From the NCBI GenBank assembly GCA_026182355.1, contig JAPFBL010000364.1, forward strand, positions 186,001 through 250,000: a stretch of 64,000 nucleotides of DNA. The letters run 5' to 3'. The notes under the pieces were generated by a model. That model did not search any database. It had not been told where the DNA came from and saw only the letters and a program-made list of their open reading frames with translations. Below are positions 35,034 through 45,708 of the stretch, in pieces; the stretch's first letter is position 1, and the number at the start of each line of letters is the position of its first letter. Source of the stretch: Hermatobates lingyangjiaoensis. Lineage: Eukaryota > Arthropoda > Insecta > Hemiptera > Hermatobatidae. Made by a program: the position numbers and the translations under genes.

Positions 35034-36308
35034 TTTAAGATTTTATTATCTTTCTCAGTTAATTAAAATAAATGGATAACGCTGACAATTTCGTTCATTA
35101 TATTAATAATATCATGATTTCAATAATTATATATTTCAATGATTAATACAAATCTACCTTATTAGTTATGTTTCATAATTAGTAATTTCATTTTCTATAT
35201 CATAAGATTTAATCTGGCACTAATGTTACCTGTTCCTTTTGGCTTTATACTCACAATCCTTTACAAGTGCCATACATTCCGTGTTCACTATTTTATTTTT
35301 AATAATTATCCAAATTACATTTCATCATGACTCACATAATTTAATATTATTGTTAAAAATAAGTCAGTTAATTAAGTTGATTGTGGATATTCCCTACAAT
35401 AGGCTAACTACAGTAAATTTAAATATAAACCAGTTCAAATTTTCCAATTCAATTTTGAATTAACAAAAAATTTAAATGTTTATAATCGTTTATTACTGGT
35501 TTTTTTTTCATTACTTAAGAAAATGTTGAATTTGTTTTTGAAAGACATTGGTTAAAATAAACATTTTGAATGAAAACTAAATATTATAATAATAACAGTA
35601 ACAATTAATTAATATAACATCTATTTGATGAAACATAAACACTAATTTAGAATGTTTTATATGTTAACTTCAGCTAAGTTACTTAATTAGCTATCATTAA
35701 AATACTTATAAAATAAGATCAGCTATTATTTAAAATAAGTTATATAATATTTATTTTGACATTTAAGTTGTGTAATTACATTGAATCAATTAAATTTGTC
35801 GTTCTAAATAAGTTTTTGTAAAAATATAGTAATTTTCAATTAGTAAAATGTAGTACAATTTAAAAAAAAATTGAATAATTTACTACTGACCTTATAATTC
35901 TCATGTGTAATTCATGTTCTTCTGTTTCATGCATTTCCATGAAGGTGAAATACAATTTGCATTCACTTTTAACTGAATAACATCGTTAATTTAAACACTT
36001 TTTATGTTATAAATAAATCAATTTTTGACAAAAGGCAAGAAGAAAACCGATACCTTGGATAGATAACATTAAAGAAGCCATAATGAGTTTATGAAATATT
36101 AAGACCTGTTGGATGCTAAATGATAACAGTGCGTCCAAATTAGACCCTAATTAATTATGAATTAATATGGATTTATTTAATGTACTGAATTATTTTCAAG
36201 AAAATATTATTTTATTTAAGCTTGCTTTATATTTCTACTATCAGTAGATAGTGGAATATAAATAAACTTCTGTCCATAAAAGACATTTTATTTATTTTTA
36301 TTATTTGT
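35034..36308. other. AT-rich DNA, nothing recognised
   Basis: Low-complexity A/T sequence; a 74-codon open frame at 35239-35463 has no recognisable domain and is likely chance. Confidence 0.5.
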
Positions 36309-36695
36309 GGGTGACTATAGCACTGCGTCTTAAAAAAAACTATTGTACTTCCCGTTTTCTGTACTAAAGTACCCCAGCAGTTAGCTTCAACGCCTCCAAG
36401 AAGCTCAGCACTTTTGCTGGTTCCAGCGGTAAAAGTTTTTGCTATGGTTTGTTGAGTGTCCCGAAGCACCTGCCTCTCTGCAGCAAAGTTGCTTTACAAG
36501 TTATCACCAGGTGCAACGGTGTTTCTTCCTCTTTGCAGAATCTGCACAAACCATCATTGATAATGTCCATTCAGGCTTCCTATGTTTCGGGAGAAAGTAC
36601 TTCCTTTCTCGTTCTTCGGGATGTTCTTCTTCGGTTCCTGAGGTGCAATTGTGGGAGGTTCCAACTAGTTAGCGCTTTTGGACCCTCTACGCTTC
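36309..36695 (-). pseudogene. Non-LTR retrotransposon 3' fragment (RNase H tail family), second copy
   Basis: Minus-strand translation contains LCRFCKEEETPLHLVITC, then KATLLQRGRCF, LLPLEPAKVLSFLEAL and the 3' UTR with GACGCAGTGCTATAGTCACC. It is clearly the same family as 13081-13475. A stop interrupts the segment after LNKP. The 5' part breaks off near 36695. Confidence 0.75.
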
Positions 36696-37703
36696 TTCTT
36701 TTTATCAAGAAATCACAATTAATTGCAGAGCCCTTCCTTTAATATATTGTTGATTGTCGATTATTTTTATAAATGTAAGAATTAAATCTTCTGGCATCCT
36801 ACATTGATCCATCGCATTTTATTTACAACAGATAAAAGTATGTAACATTTCAAAGTATTGTTGTCAGTTTGATGGCTATATTGCACGACAAGAAAGTAAC
36901 AGTTTGGAGAAAATACCTTTTCCAATATTTTCCTCTGACCTACTAATCTAAATATCTGAAGATATTCTTGTTAATGAAAGAAGAATGAAAGACTGATAAA
37001 CATTCGCATTTAGACATTTATATTATACCTTAATGAAAAATTATATATTATAAACTAAGAAGTATATTACGTTTACTTATTGCAAAGTTGAGTGTAGGTC
37101 AAAAATTAAGCAGATTTTTTTGCTTAATTTTAATTATTATTTTTAAGGAGAACTATTTTGGTTAAGTTGAAGTATTTTTTGTTTTAATTTTAGGTATATA
37201 GTGATCTAAGACAAGTGAAATAATGTATTAGAAATAATTAGTGCATTTATTTATACAAGAGAATGAAAATGAAGTGTCTCAACTAAATTCCGATAAATTT
37301 AATAATAGTGAAACATAATAAGGTTTGAAGAAATTATATTTCATATTATGAAATGCAAGAGGTAGATCTTAGGAAAGTACAAAATATTATAATATGATAA
37401 CATTATATCAAATTCAATATCTCTAGTAACGTATTTCTATTTGACATTTTTGTGACTATTTATAATAAATAAAAAGAAAACCTTATTATATAGAGTTTAT
37501 ACATTAAATAATACTAGTAAAACAAAGTTACTCTTATTAAATTATGAATTGGATTAGAATTGATTTTTAAAAAAGTAAATGGAATTCAATTTCAGATTCA
37601 TAGATCTCCATTTAGTGTGTGAATAATAACTATCCAGCCAGAATTAGTCCCTTCATTTCCCGCCAACGATCCATAATGAGTATGTCTTTTCTATCGGATG
37701 TTT
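36696..37703. other. AT-rich DNA; possible tiny element A 3' end
   Basis: At 37072-37118, TTTACTTATTGCAAAGTTGA, GTGTAGGTC and GCAGATTTTT resemble a mutated element A 3' end; the preceding 80 bp also show weak similarity (TTTAGACATTTATATTATAC). Nothing else recognised. Confidence 0.35.
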
Positions 37704-37795
37704 ATTTCAACCAATCACATTTATGTTTATTTCAACCAATCAAGTATGTTTATTTCAACCAATCAAATTTATGTTTATTTCAACCAATCAAATTG
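37704..37795. repeat. CCAAT-bearing minisatellite, 4 units of 23-26 bp
   Basis: Unit TTTATTTCAACCAATCAAAT with a TTATG or TATG linker repeats four times, each with an intact CCAATCA word. It lies within an 80-codon frame (37619-37861) that is only repeat-driven (FQPIK repeated). Confidence 0.85.
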
Positions 37796-39815
37796 TTCAT
37801 TTTTTTCAAGCCACTTTCTTTTTTAATTGCGTCTCTATACTATGGCATCAGTTTTATTTAAAACAGTTTGAAATAAATTCAATTGAGTTATTAATGAAAA
37901 ATTCAGTTTAATATATGTGTTTTAAATTAGATTTTACGTTAATTGAATTACAACTCAAGAATTTAGAAGACATTGAACATCTTAATTATGGTCAGTGGAA
38001 ACATTACATTAATTATCTTCTCAAATTACAAGTTTATTTGATTCTTCTTTAGACTGTCTACTCTTATCTAAAGTAATGTTATATATAATATTAGTAATAT
38101 ATTGTTATCACCATTACACCTCATCATGAAAATAGAATATTTAATTTAATTACCACCATATACATCATGCAAAAAGTCACGTTGTAATCGTTTTCAAGGC
38201 TCAGCAAATTTAACAACAATAACCATTTTTTTTAATAACAAAATTCAGAAATTATCCTTTAATATAATTGAAAACGGTTATTTAATGTATTAGTTGTACC
38301 TATTTTCCAAAATTTTCCATTAGTAATTTCTGGTCTTAACCAACGTTATTCTAATATTTTTTCTCATATTATCTTATTGTTATATTTTAAGTTATTTAAT
38401 TCTAAAATATTATTTTATCTTACTTAATTTATGTTTTATTATAATATCCTTATAACAGTGCATCAAATATTCATTAATTATTGTACTGTTTTGCTATATG
38501 TGTACTATTATTGCTTTTTTTATTGTACGACTGTATTATCTCTTATTTTATTTTTTCTTTATTATTTCTTTCTAACTACTTTTATTATATACCACGCTAT
38601 CTCTTAGTGTAAAAGGATTTTAGTCAGTGAATATCAATAAATAAATAATATAACCAATCCCACGTGACGTGAATATAAGTTGCTCAATTAGATGTATTAA
38701 AATTATATTTTATGCTGCTAAATACACGTTTTTGGTTTAATTTGAAATCATTCAAGTTTAATTTAAAATAAACTATGTTTAATTTAAAATAATCCAAATT
38801 TAATTTAAAAAAATCTGCAGTAGTCTTTACTCAAATTTTTCTATAACTAAATGTAATAAATTCATTAACAAGTAAATGAGTTTGTTGTTATTTTAATAGT
38901 TAGATTAATGTTAAACACTACAGTAGAGGTTATGAAACTTGAAATAATGATTTCATCTACTTATTAAAGTAACATTGGTTATTTAGAGTACCCATATAGG
39001 TCCATCCTACTGCATAAGTCTGTAGTAGTAACAGTTTTAGCTGTGGTAAGTCCAACGTTTATATTAATTATTCTTGCATTCGATTACAACTAATCCACTA
39101 TATAGTTCCTGGAAAAATATTTTTCTGCATTAATTAATAGATTCAAGACCGTATTAGAAAAAGCCTCTTCATAGAGTCATGTGGCAGTCTAGAGTGACTC
39201 ATTGAATAATTAAAGAGAGTGTTCTTTTTGGTTTACAACAATTTTTTTGAACTGATTCTGTTGATTCGCTCTATCGATATGGCTTTTGTCGCTCTTGATG
39301 ATGCTTGTTTACCAAAAACTTATCATTCTTCTCGAGATATACCTCAATAGTTGTCATTATTAGTATAATATTACTCCTCCAATATTTAAGCTAAAGAGTA
39401 TTCGTAGTAAGTTCATAACTAATGAAAAATGTCATATCCCCTTGAATCAGCAATGACGTTTTCTAATGATTCAACTAAAAATGCTTGGTGGGTCAAGTAA
39501 TAGAATTACTGGGCACTTGGATGAGTCTCAGACCCTCAGGTAAATTCCATAATAAGAACTTGTCTGATTGATCTGTCTCAACGATTTGAAAGTTATAACT
39601 AACAAAATGTTCATAGCTACAAAAAAACTAATGGAATCATTAAATTTATTCTATTATTTCGTGAATACTTAACTAGAGTGTATTTTATAACTTAATAATG
39701 ATAGTTTAATTAAAATAAAAAAAAACTCAATTCACTCAGGGAGTTTCATATTATGTGCTTATAATATGAAACTTATATATTATAAGTTTATATTATATAT
39801 ATTTTAATATACAAC
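37796..39815. other. AT-rich DNA, nothing recognised
   Basis: A short repeat of TTTAATTTAAAATAA-like words at 38735-38815 and otherwise unremarkable A/T-rich sequence. Confidence 0.5.
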
Positions 39816-41145
39816 AAATCTGGAGTGGCCTACACACAACTTTACTATAAGTAAACTTAATATCAAACTTCTTGGGTATATCATATATAACGTCTCATTT
39901 AAGCATAATGTAAACATCTAAATGGCAGATGTTTATTAGTCTTTCATTCCTGAGATAGTACAGATAATGATTGATTCACTTGTCAATATATGTTTATTTC
40001 TGTACATCACACAGCTGATGCAAATAATCTCATTAGTATAACTACAGCAGTAATAATATTTTTGAAAAGCCGAAGTGAAATTTATTGATACGAAATAATC
40101 TCCTACAAGAGAAAATGGCTTTTATTCAAATAGCGAGTAGATTTCTTACATCGTTTACTTGACCTCCTTCTTGATTGAATATTTAACTGAAATTTACAAA
40201 TTTAAAACAGGAAAATATTCTTTTTTTCTCTGAAAAACATCATAAACATCGAAGAAAAAATTTCGTTTTAAGATAATTTATAATTATGGATGTATGATAA
40301 TTACATTTATTAATCTTCAAAGGAATGATTTCAATTTTGAATTATGTTTTACATTTTTGGTCTCTTATAGAATTATTATATGGGAATTTTATGACTTCTT
40401 AGTATTAAATAAAATCATTTTCCTTCCCTTTATCAAAAATTATATATACCAATTTTTTCTGAGTGAGTGGTATCTTTTTCCTGCCTGCTGTAATCTGTTA
40501 TAAGCTTCCTATGAATGTATATTGAGAAAAAATATGTTGGTAATTAGCCAGTTTATATACTCAACTCAAAGTCGAAGCCAGCTATTCAATATAACTTAAA
40601 TCTTTTATAGTTTGGAGCTTCTAATTTTTGAAAATAATAAATATGAACTATTAGACTAGAATAGTGAAAAAACTGGATATTTCTCAACTAAAATAACTCC
40701 TCTTCCTTGAGAATCCATTCGTCACATTTCAATATCATGGAAAGATACTATAATTCAAAAAGACAAGGTAATTATAACTAATATTAAGTTTTGTTCAAGA
40801 GTGCAATATATAGATTTATTAAAGCATTTTATGAGACAAATCCATAATGCCATGGAAGACAAAGGAAATTTATTTATGTTTATTACCGGTGTTTTTATAC
40901 ATGTCAACATATTATTCCTCTTATATCTCGTATAAGTCAATAAGTTATTTAAATTTTTCCTCTATAAATATCAATTTTATCTCAGTGGATTTGCTCGAAA
41001 AATTCAAAAAGTCAATATAAACAATGTAAAAAAATATTAAAAATTCGACAAGTATAGCAGGTGATCCTTTAGTCAAGGATAAAGAAACAGTTTTTATAGC
41101 TTTATTGATCTTTGCCTTGATTAAACTTCATGAATTTTTGTTATA
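39816..41145 (-). mobile_element. Element A copy 7, interrupted and truncated
   Basis: It starts (3' end on minus) with AATCTGGAGTGGCCTACACA and follows the family to about 40487. It continues from about 40905 (ATATTATTCCTCTTATATCT) to about 41145, where a PLE palindrome interrupts it. The 40490-40900 interior is absent from copies 1-5 but has an inverted counterpart in the 34-kb relic, so it is likely ancestral internal sequence deleted in the short copies. The microsatellite and palindromic start are missing. Confidence 0.65.
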
Positions 41146-41163
41146 AATGGCTAAAGATGATCA

Positions 41164-41315
41164 TTAAATGATCAAACCACAATAAGAAATGGGAAAACAA
41201 GACTAAGATCTTTCAACCGTAACAAGCGGTCTTCATCAGAGTCAAAAAACCCAACTGGACAGTTGATCTTAGACTTGTTTTTCGATTTCTTATTGTGGTT
41301 TGATCATTGATTGTT
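41164..41315. repeat. PLE palindrome at the element A break
   Basis: Arms AATGATCAAACCACAATAAG (41167) and CTTATTGTGGTTTGATCATT (41290-41309) are complementary. The left arm holds a full hammerhead; the right arm lost its hammerhead core between CCAACTGG and GATCTTAG. The same arm sequence occurs at 44321 and 44690. Confidence 0.82.
41201..41243 (-). ncRNA. Hammerhead ribozyme motif (PLE)
   Basis: Minus strand: ACU-CUGAUGA-A-GACCG(cuuguua)CGGUU-GAAA-GAUCU-U-AGU. Stem II pairs five bases including one G-U; stem III is the palindrome AGAUCU; stem I closes with ACU/AGU. All core bases are intact. Confidence 0.75.
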
Positions 41316-41374
41316 GTTTTACGTGTTTATGTGAAATCTTTTTATATATATCTATATAAGAGAAAGGGAGATCA

Positions 41375-41505
41375 AACACGTTGTAGACGCTACGGCAAGT
41401 GGCCTTGCCGCAACGGTTACTTGCCGTTGCGTCTACAACGTGTTTGGTCTCCCTTTCTCTTTTCTCCTGAAGACGGATTACCCGAAAATTTGAGTCTGTA
41501 AGTGT
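41375..41505 (+). ncRNA. PLE 3' terminal segment with hammerhead motif
   Basis: An inverted repeat (ACGTTGTAGACGC/GCGTCTACAACGT) precedes the hammerhead at 41461-41496: CUC-CUGAAGA-C-GG(auuac)CC-GAAA-AUUU-GAG. Stem II is two base pairs, stem I CUC/GAG. The downstream TCTGTAAGTGTG is shared with copies at 47140 and 49586. Confidence 0.72.
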
Positions 41506-41596
41506 GTTTCCTTACTCTGTGTGTTACTCTTCTTGAATTTTGAACTTCTTGAAAAATTATATGATATAATTTTTTTGTCTAATGATTTGAAACTAG

Positions 41597-41645
41597 TCCT
41601 TTTGCCGACGTTACGACATATATTTATGTCATCTTCAGGGAAACA
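41597..41645 (-). ncRNA. Hammerhead-like motif, GAAA changed to GUAA
   Basis: Minus strand: CC-CUGAAGA-U-GACAU(aaaua)AUGUC-GUAACGUC-GG. Stems are well kept, but the second invariant A is replaced. It lies 403 bp downstream of the stop of the PLE endonuclease at 42048-42587 on the same strand, the expected place. Confidence 0.65.
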
Positions 41646-42047
41646 ACATGTTTGTTTTACAATTATCACTACTATTACTTCTTTTTTTGTTATTTATTAC
41701 ATTTTACATGAACAGTAACAGAGAGGAATTGATAAATAAATCAGTGTTTTTTACTATGGATTTTTTTACATTGACATAAAGATATTTTTATTATTATTTT
41801 ATTGATTTTTCAATTATTTCATAAATAAAGAGATCAATATTTGATTACCTTGGAAATCTGTTTCTGTTGCAGCATACCTTCCTTTAGTAAATTACATTAT
41901 TAACACATGCAGACTACTGTCTATGTTTGTTTGGAGGTTTCTTTACGCTTAGGTTCTCTTTTGCATGTTGAGTACCCAGTTTTTTTTTTTATTATTATGA
42001 TTATTTGTATTTTTATATTTTACTGGGTCTGCCTAATTTTCATGTGT

Positions 42048-42587
42048 TTAATCCCTATGGTTTGTTCTTTTGTAATGTGTAAAAATGTTTGTGTAAATTT
42101 GGCTAAATTTTTCTATGTCTGTTCTAGGGTTGCAAGTGTTTTCAGTTTTTCCAATGTGTATTATTTCTTTTACCACTCTCTTTCGGGTGTATTTTTCTTT
42201 GTCTACTATGAGTAGGTTATGAAAGTCAAAGTTATGTTTTTGTGTGTTGGCATGTTTAGCTAGAGCGCATGTTATTTTTTGTCCTGCAATATCTGATTTA
42301 TGCTGTGAAATCCTGTTAGTATTTCAGCTAAGCTAGAGTTGCCCAGCTAAGTATGGGCTGGTTTGCCCTATATATTTTGTATCACAGTCGTTACGGTTAA
42401 TTTGATAGACTATATTGCTGTTCTGTAATGTAGGGGTTATAGAATTGAATTTAGAGAAAACTAAACTATTTAGTGTTTTGTTGTTACTGTGTGCAATTTT
42501 CCAATGTATATTATCTTTTAATGTTTTTTTTAATCTTTCTGAGAGGCCTTTTACATAGGTAAGACTAAAGTATTTTATATTGTCTGT
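42048..42587 (-). pseudogene. Penelope-like element GIY-YIG endonuclease domain, two in-frame stops
   Basis: A single frame of 180 codons on the minus strand. In order: YFSLTYVKGLSERLKK and AHSNNKTLNSLVFSKFN (the linker found before PLE endonucleases), then NSNIVYQI, CDTKYIGQTS (GIY and YIG equivalents), HKSDI, ALAKHA and HNFDFHN, VDKEKYTRKRVVKEIIHI (catalytic Glu region) and CNPRTDIEKFSQIY. Stops interrupt it after AGQL (TAG) and LS (TGA). It is the most complete endonuclease region in the window but lacks RT. It is followed on the same strand by an AT-rich 3' UTR and a hammerhead at 41645-41597. A family distinct from the 46-49 kb copies. Confidence 0.85.
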
Positions 42588-42599
42588 GCCTGGTTATGT

Positions 42600-42860
42600 G
42601 TTACTGTTCCGAGAGTCAATATATATACCATGATAAACGGAAATGGTCCGGTAGGACAGATTACAATTAAAACTGTGACACATAGACAGAAAAATAAACA
42701 GAAGTGAATTGACAGTGAGGGATGACAGTCGATCATTATAACTGTTATAACTATTATAACTGTCGTCCCTCCGTCAATTCACTTCTTCTCCTGAGGACGA
42801 CCGCCATTACGATCGAGAAGACTTGAATAAGTGAGTCTTGTTATGTTTCTGTCTATGCTT
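42600..42860 (+). repeat. PLE terminal segments with hammerhead-like motif
   Basis: Contains TACCATGATAAACGGAAATG, ACTGTGACACATAGACAG and, on the plus strand at 42783-42822, UCUC-CUGAGGA-C-GACCG(ccauua)CGAUC-GAGAAG. GAAA is GAGA, so it is probably inactive. The same end is present inverted at 48250-48480. Direct and inverted short repeats (ATAACTGTTATAACTATTAT) lie at about 42739-42758. Confidence 0.6.
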
Positions 42861-43737
42861 CAAGTTAATTTTAAGTAATTATCTAAATAAAACTGCCTCA
42901 AGGAACCTTAAGTAACAAACGGAAAACAGATCATTAAAACTTGAAGTCCGTGATTGAACTGTGTCATGAGTACTTACGGGGAGAGGTCACTTGCCGTTTG
43001 CCAACGTTGATGAACACTGTTGAAATTAATTCATACAGGCTTAGCTTAGAATATTATATATATATATATATTGTGTTGTTGTGTATTAAGTGTGTGTGAT
43101 TTTTGTGTGTGTAGAGAGAGAGAGTCATGGACAATAGATTAGCACATCTGCAGCTTCGTGGTTTTTGAATAAATATCAATATAAGTCTTCTAATGTATAT
43201 ACCAATGGTAACTATGACTATATATTAGCATAAGTAGGTAGCAGATGTTTTTCCACATGGTTTTTTGCAGTATACTCTCTAGTAAAAGTATACTTATCTT
43301 TTGCAGTTGTTTGCTTAGAGTAATGTAACCATTACTCAATTATGATGAGAACCGGGATTGCGGTAATCTTTAACGAAACATATCATTATTTATATATTTA
43401 ACATTGTAAGAGAAAGAAAATGATCCATAATAGATATAATATTGCGCAGTGGATGACAAAGAAGGCTGAGAGAATATCACCCTGGGGCTACCTGCCCAGT
43501 CCTTTACCTATTCATAGATCGTCTCTCCAGAGAAACCACTTGCGCTTCCAAACTCCCAGGGACTTGGGCCTGCTCGTGACAGTCTAACTCAATCAGCAAT
43601 TATGAAATATGCAAACCACTTGTCTCTCCTGGCGCCTCTATCGCTTCCCAAATGAACACTTCACGTCTTACGACCAAAACAGACCTCTTTTACTGCTTAA
43701 CTAAACTTCCAACTTTATACAGTTACTTACATTTAAA
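42861..43737. other. Unassigned DNA between PLE blocks
   Basis: TA repeat at 43053-43070, TG-rich stretch at 43080-43120. A GC-richer patch at 43440-43650 has no recognised coding content. Confidence 0.4.
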
Positions 43738-43764
43738 GTTATATATATATATATATATATATAT
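43738..43764. repeat. (TA)n microsatellite
   Basis: TA tract directly preceding the PLE palindrome at 43800, consistent with PLE ends abutting (TA)n. Confidence 0.85.
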
Positions 43765-43851
43765 ACTCCAAAAATTGTTCTTGACCTCTTCTATTCTATT
43801 CTATGTTTTGTTATTGAGGGCTAGGTCAAATAAAAGAAAATAAACTCCTTC

Positions 43852-43894
43852 CTAGGCCGACGTTTCGATGTATTTGTACATCATCTTCAGGGCT
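43852..43894 (-). ncRNA. Hammerhead ribozyme motif (PLE), well preserved
   Basis: Minus strand: UAGCC-CUGAAGA-U-GAUGUA(caaa)UACAUC-GAAAC-GUC-GGCCUA. Six-bp stem II, GAAA intact, ACGU palindrome as stem III, and UAGCC pairs with GGC-C-UA (one bulge) as stem I. Confidence 0.82.
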
Positions 43895-43984
43895 AAAATT
43901 AGAGTAAGAACTATAATACATTTACCAAAACAATCTACAACTCACATAGAGAACTAACACAAATTTTTGTGGTAACTCTAATTT

Positions 43985-44028
43985 TAGCCCTGAAGATGAT
44001 GTACAAATACATCGAAACGTCGGCCTAG
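43985..44028 (+). ncRNA. Hammerhead ribozyme motif (PLE), well preserved
   Basis: Mirror of the 43852 motif on the plus strand with the same core, stem II GAUGUA/UACAUC and stem I UAGCC/GGCCUA. Identity of the two arms suggests a recent event or gene conversion. Confidence 0.82.
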
Positions 44029-44098
44029 GGAGGAGTTTATTTTCTTTTATTTGACCTAGCCCTCAATAACAAAATATAGAATCTATATATATATAGTC

Positions 44099-44256
44099 TT
44101 GTTAAATTGTATGCCTATTTTTAATTTCACAACTTTTCTACTGAGCCTCTAAATTGCTCCATATTTGTGGTACATGATAGATTAGTTGACCAAAATTTTG
44201 AAAGAATCACTAGAAAAGTTGTGAAACTAAAGATGGGCATACAATTTAACAAGACA
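44099..44256. repeat. Inverted repeat, arms about 44 bp
   Basis: CTTGTTAAATTGTATGCC (44099) with AAAAGTTGTG-type inner part, and GGCATACAATTTAACAAG (44238-44255) on the right. Probably another PLE-derived palindrome; no hammerhead core inside. Confidence 0.7.
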
Positions 44257-44320
44257 TGCATAAACGAAGCATATATATTTCTGCTTCCTAAATATATATA
44301 TATATATATATTTATACATC

Positions 44321-44490
44321 AATGATCAAACTACAATGTGAAATGGAGAAACTAAATCTAAGATCTTTCATACGTAACAAGCGGTCTTCGTCAGAGTCAA
44401 AACCCAACTGACGTTTTGGGTCACCCAACCTTCAGTTGGGTTTTAACTCTGACGAAGACTGCTTTAAGGGTTGAAAGATCTTAGTCCCCC
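44321..44490. repeat. PLE palindrome with facing hammerhead motifs
   Basis: Minus motif at 44358-44400 (CUGACGA-A-GACCG..CGUAU-GAAA-GAUCU, stem II partly broken) and plus motif at 44443-44487 (ACU-CUGACGA-A-GACU(gcuuuaag)GGUU-GAAA-GAUCU-U-AGU). They are separated by AACCCAACTGACG-type inverted sequence. The arms match those at 41164 and 44690. Confidence 0.75.
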
Positions 44491-44687
44491 CCATTTAGAC
44501 AGGGAAACCAAGCGCACTGGTTCAGAGACTGTTCACAAAACTGTAAGTGTGTGCTTTTAATTTGTCTATGTTTCTTTTTCTACATTGAACCGTATTTGTC
44601 CATTTCGGATCGTATGTCCAACGAAAAAGTATATATATATATATAATTGATAAAAAAATTTCACATAAACACGTGAAACAACAATCA

Positions 44688-44828
44688 ATGATCAAACCAC
44701 AATAAGAAATGGGAAAACAAGACTAAGATCTTTCAACCGTAACAAGCGGTCTTCGTCAGAGTCAGAGCTTGTTACGGTTGAAAGATCTTAGTCTTGTTTT
44801 CCCATTTCTTATTGTGGTTTGATCATAT
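44688..44828. repeat. Near-perfect PLE hairpin, one full and one half hammerhead
   Basis: Left arm 44690-44757 and right arm 44766-44826 are almost exact complements. The left arm has a complete minus-strand hammerhead (44721-44763: ACU-CUGACGA-A-GACCG..CGGUU-GAAA-GAUCU-U-AGU). The right arm keeps the GAAA side but not CUGACGA, so the fold-back truncated the second copy inside stem II. Confidence 0.85.
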
Positions 44829-44880
44829 ATATAATTAAACTTACAACTAGAGAACACAAGAAAAAGGACGAACACTCACG

Positions 44881-44920
44881 AATCTCGATAATTTCGGCGT
44901 CTTGCCGTCTTCAGGAGAGT
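44881..44920 (-). ncRNA. Hammerhead ribozyme motif (PLE), fully conserved core
   Basis: Minus strand: CUCUC-CUGAAGA-C-GGC(aagac)GCC-GAAA-UUAU-C-GAGA. Stem II GGC/GCC, stem III A-U/U-A around one base, stem I UCUC/GAGA. One of the cleanest examples in the window. Confidence 0.82.
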
Positions 44921-45045
44921 AGAAAGAAAGAAAATAAAAGGAGAAAAAATGAAGGAACGGAGACGTAAATGCGTCCGTTATATATTATATATATACATAT
45001 ATATATAATTTGAGTTAGCTTCAGCTACTCAAAGGGACTACTTCT

Positions 45046-45090
45046 GCCCGATGACGACGACTGCCGAAATATCGTTGTGAGTCTTTTTTG
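45046..45090 (+). ncRNA. Decayed hammerhead-like PLE end
   Basis: Plus strand: CUGCC-CGAUGA-CGACGACUGCC-GAAA-UAUC-GUUGUG. The U of CUGA is missing. Same family as the segment at 20975-21070. Confidence 0.45.
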
Positions 45091-45302
45091 TGTGTGTCTT
45101 TATTTTTTTTTCTCTTTCCTGTGTAAACTATATATATATATTTGTAAATTTGAGGAGCAATCCTTCTTTTATACATGTTTTGTTGAACGACCTTTGAACT
45201 GTGGCATGAATAACTTTCATTGTCCATCTTTCAAGTTTTCTCACCTTTGTTTTAAATCTTTCTGGTACTAAATATACTAGTTCTCCAAATGCTTTATTCT
45301 TT

Positions 45303-45347
45303 ATAGCTGACATGTTTCGGTCTCCTTGACCATCTTCAGAGTTAATC
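45303..45347 (-). ncRNA. Hammerhead ribozyme motif (PLE) before a leader ORF
   Basis: Minus strand: ACU-CUGAAGA-U-GGUC(aagga)GACC-GAAAC-AUGU-C-AGC. Stem II is four base pairs, stem III the palindrome ACAUGU. A frame containing ERFKTKVRKLERWTMKVIHA follows on the same strand. Confidence 0.8.
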
Positions 45348-45635
45348 ATATTCATATAAAAAAAAGAGCAACCTATTCCTACTAACTACCACTATATACA
45401 CTATACATTTCTTAAATTAACACTATAATCTTCCAGAAATATTCTATCACCAAAATAAACATTTTGTTTGAAGCAGTTTTAGCCACCTGTCATAATCAGG
45501 TGTACCACTTAACTTCATAAAATGGATTTATGAATTGGAAGAATTATTTCTCGAAGATTATAGTGTTAATTTAAGAAATGTATAGTGTATATAGTGGTAG
45601 TTAGTAGGAATAATTTTTTTTTATGTGAATATGAT

Positions 45636-45680
45636 TAACTCTGAAGATGGTCAAGGAGACTGAAACATGTAAGTTATAAA
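45636..45680 (+). ncRNA. Hammerhead ribozyme motif (PLE), facing copy
   Basis: Plus strand: ACU-CUGAAGA-U-GGUC(aagga)GACU-GAAAC-AUGU-A-AGU. One stem II pair is G-U. It mirrors 45303-45347. Confidence 0.78.
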
Positions 45681-45708
45681 GAATAAATCATTTGGAGAAC
45701 TAGTATAT

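Larger units (their letters stand above)
43800..44081. repeat. PLE palindrome with two intact facing hammerheads
   Basis: Left arm 43800-43905 and right arm 43972-44081 are reverse complements (TTGTTATTGAGGGCTAGGTC at the left, GACCTAGCCCTCAATAACAA at the right), with a 65-bp centre. Each arm carries one hammerhead. Confidence 0.88.
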
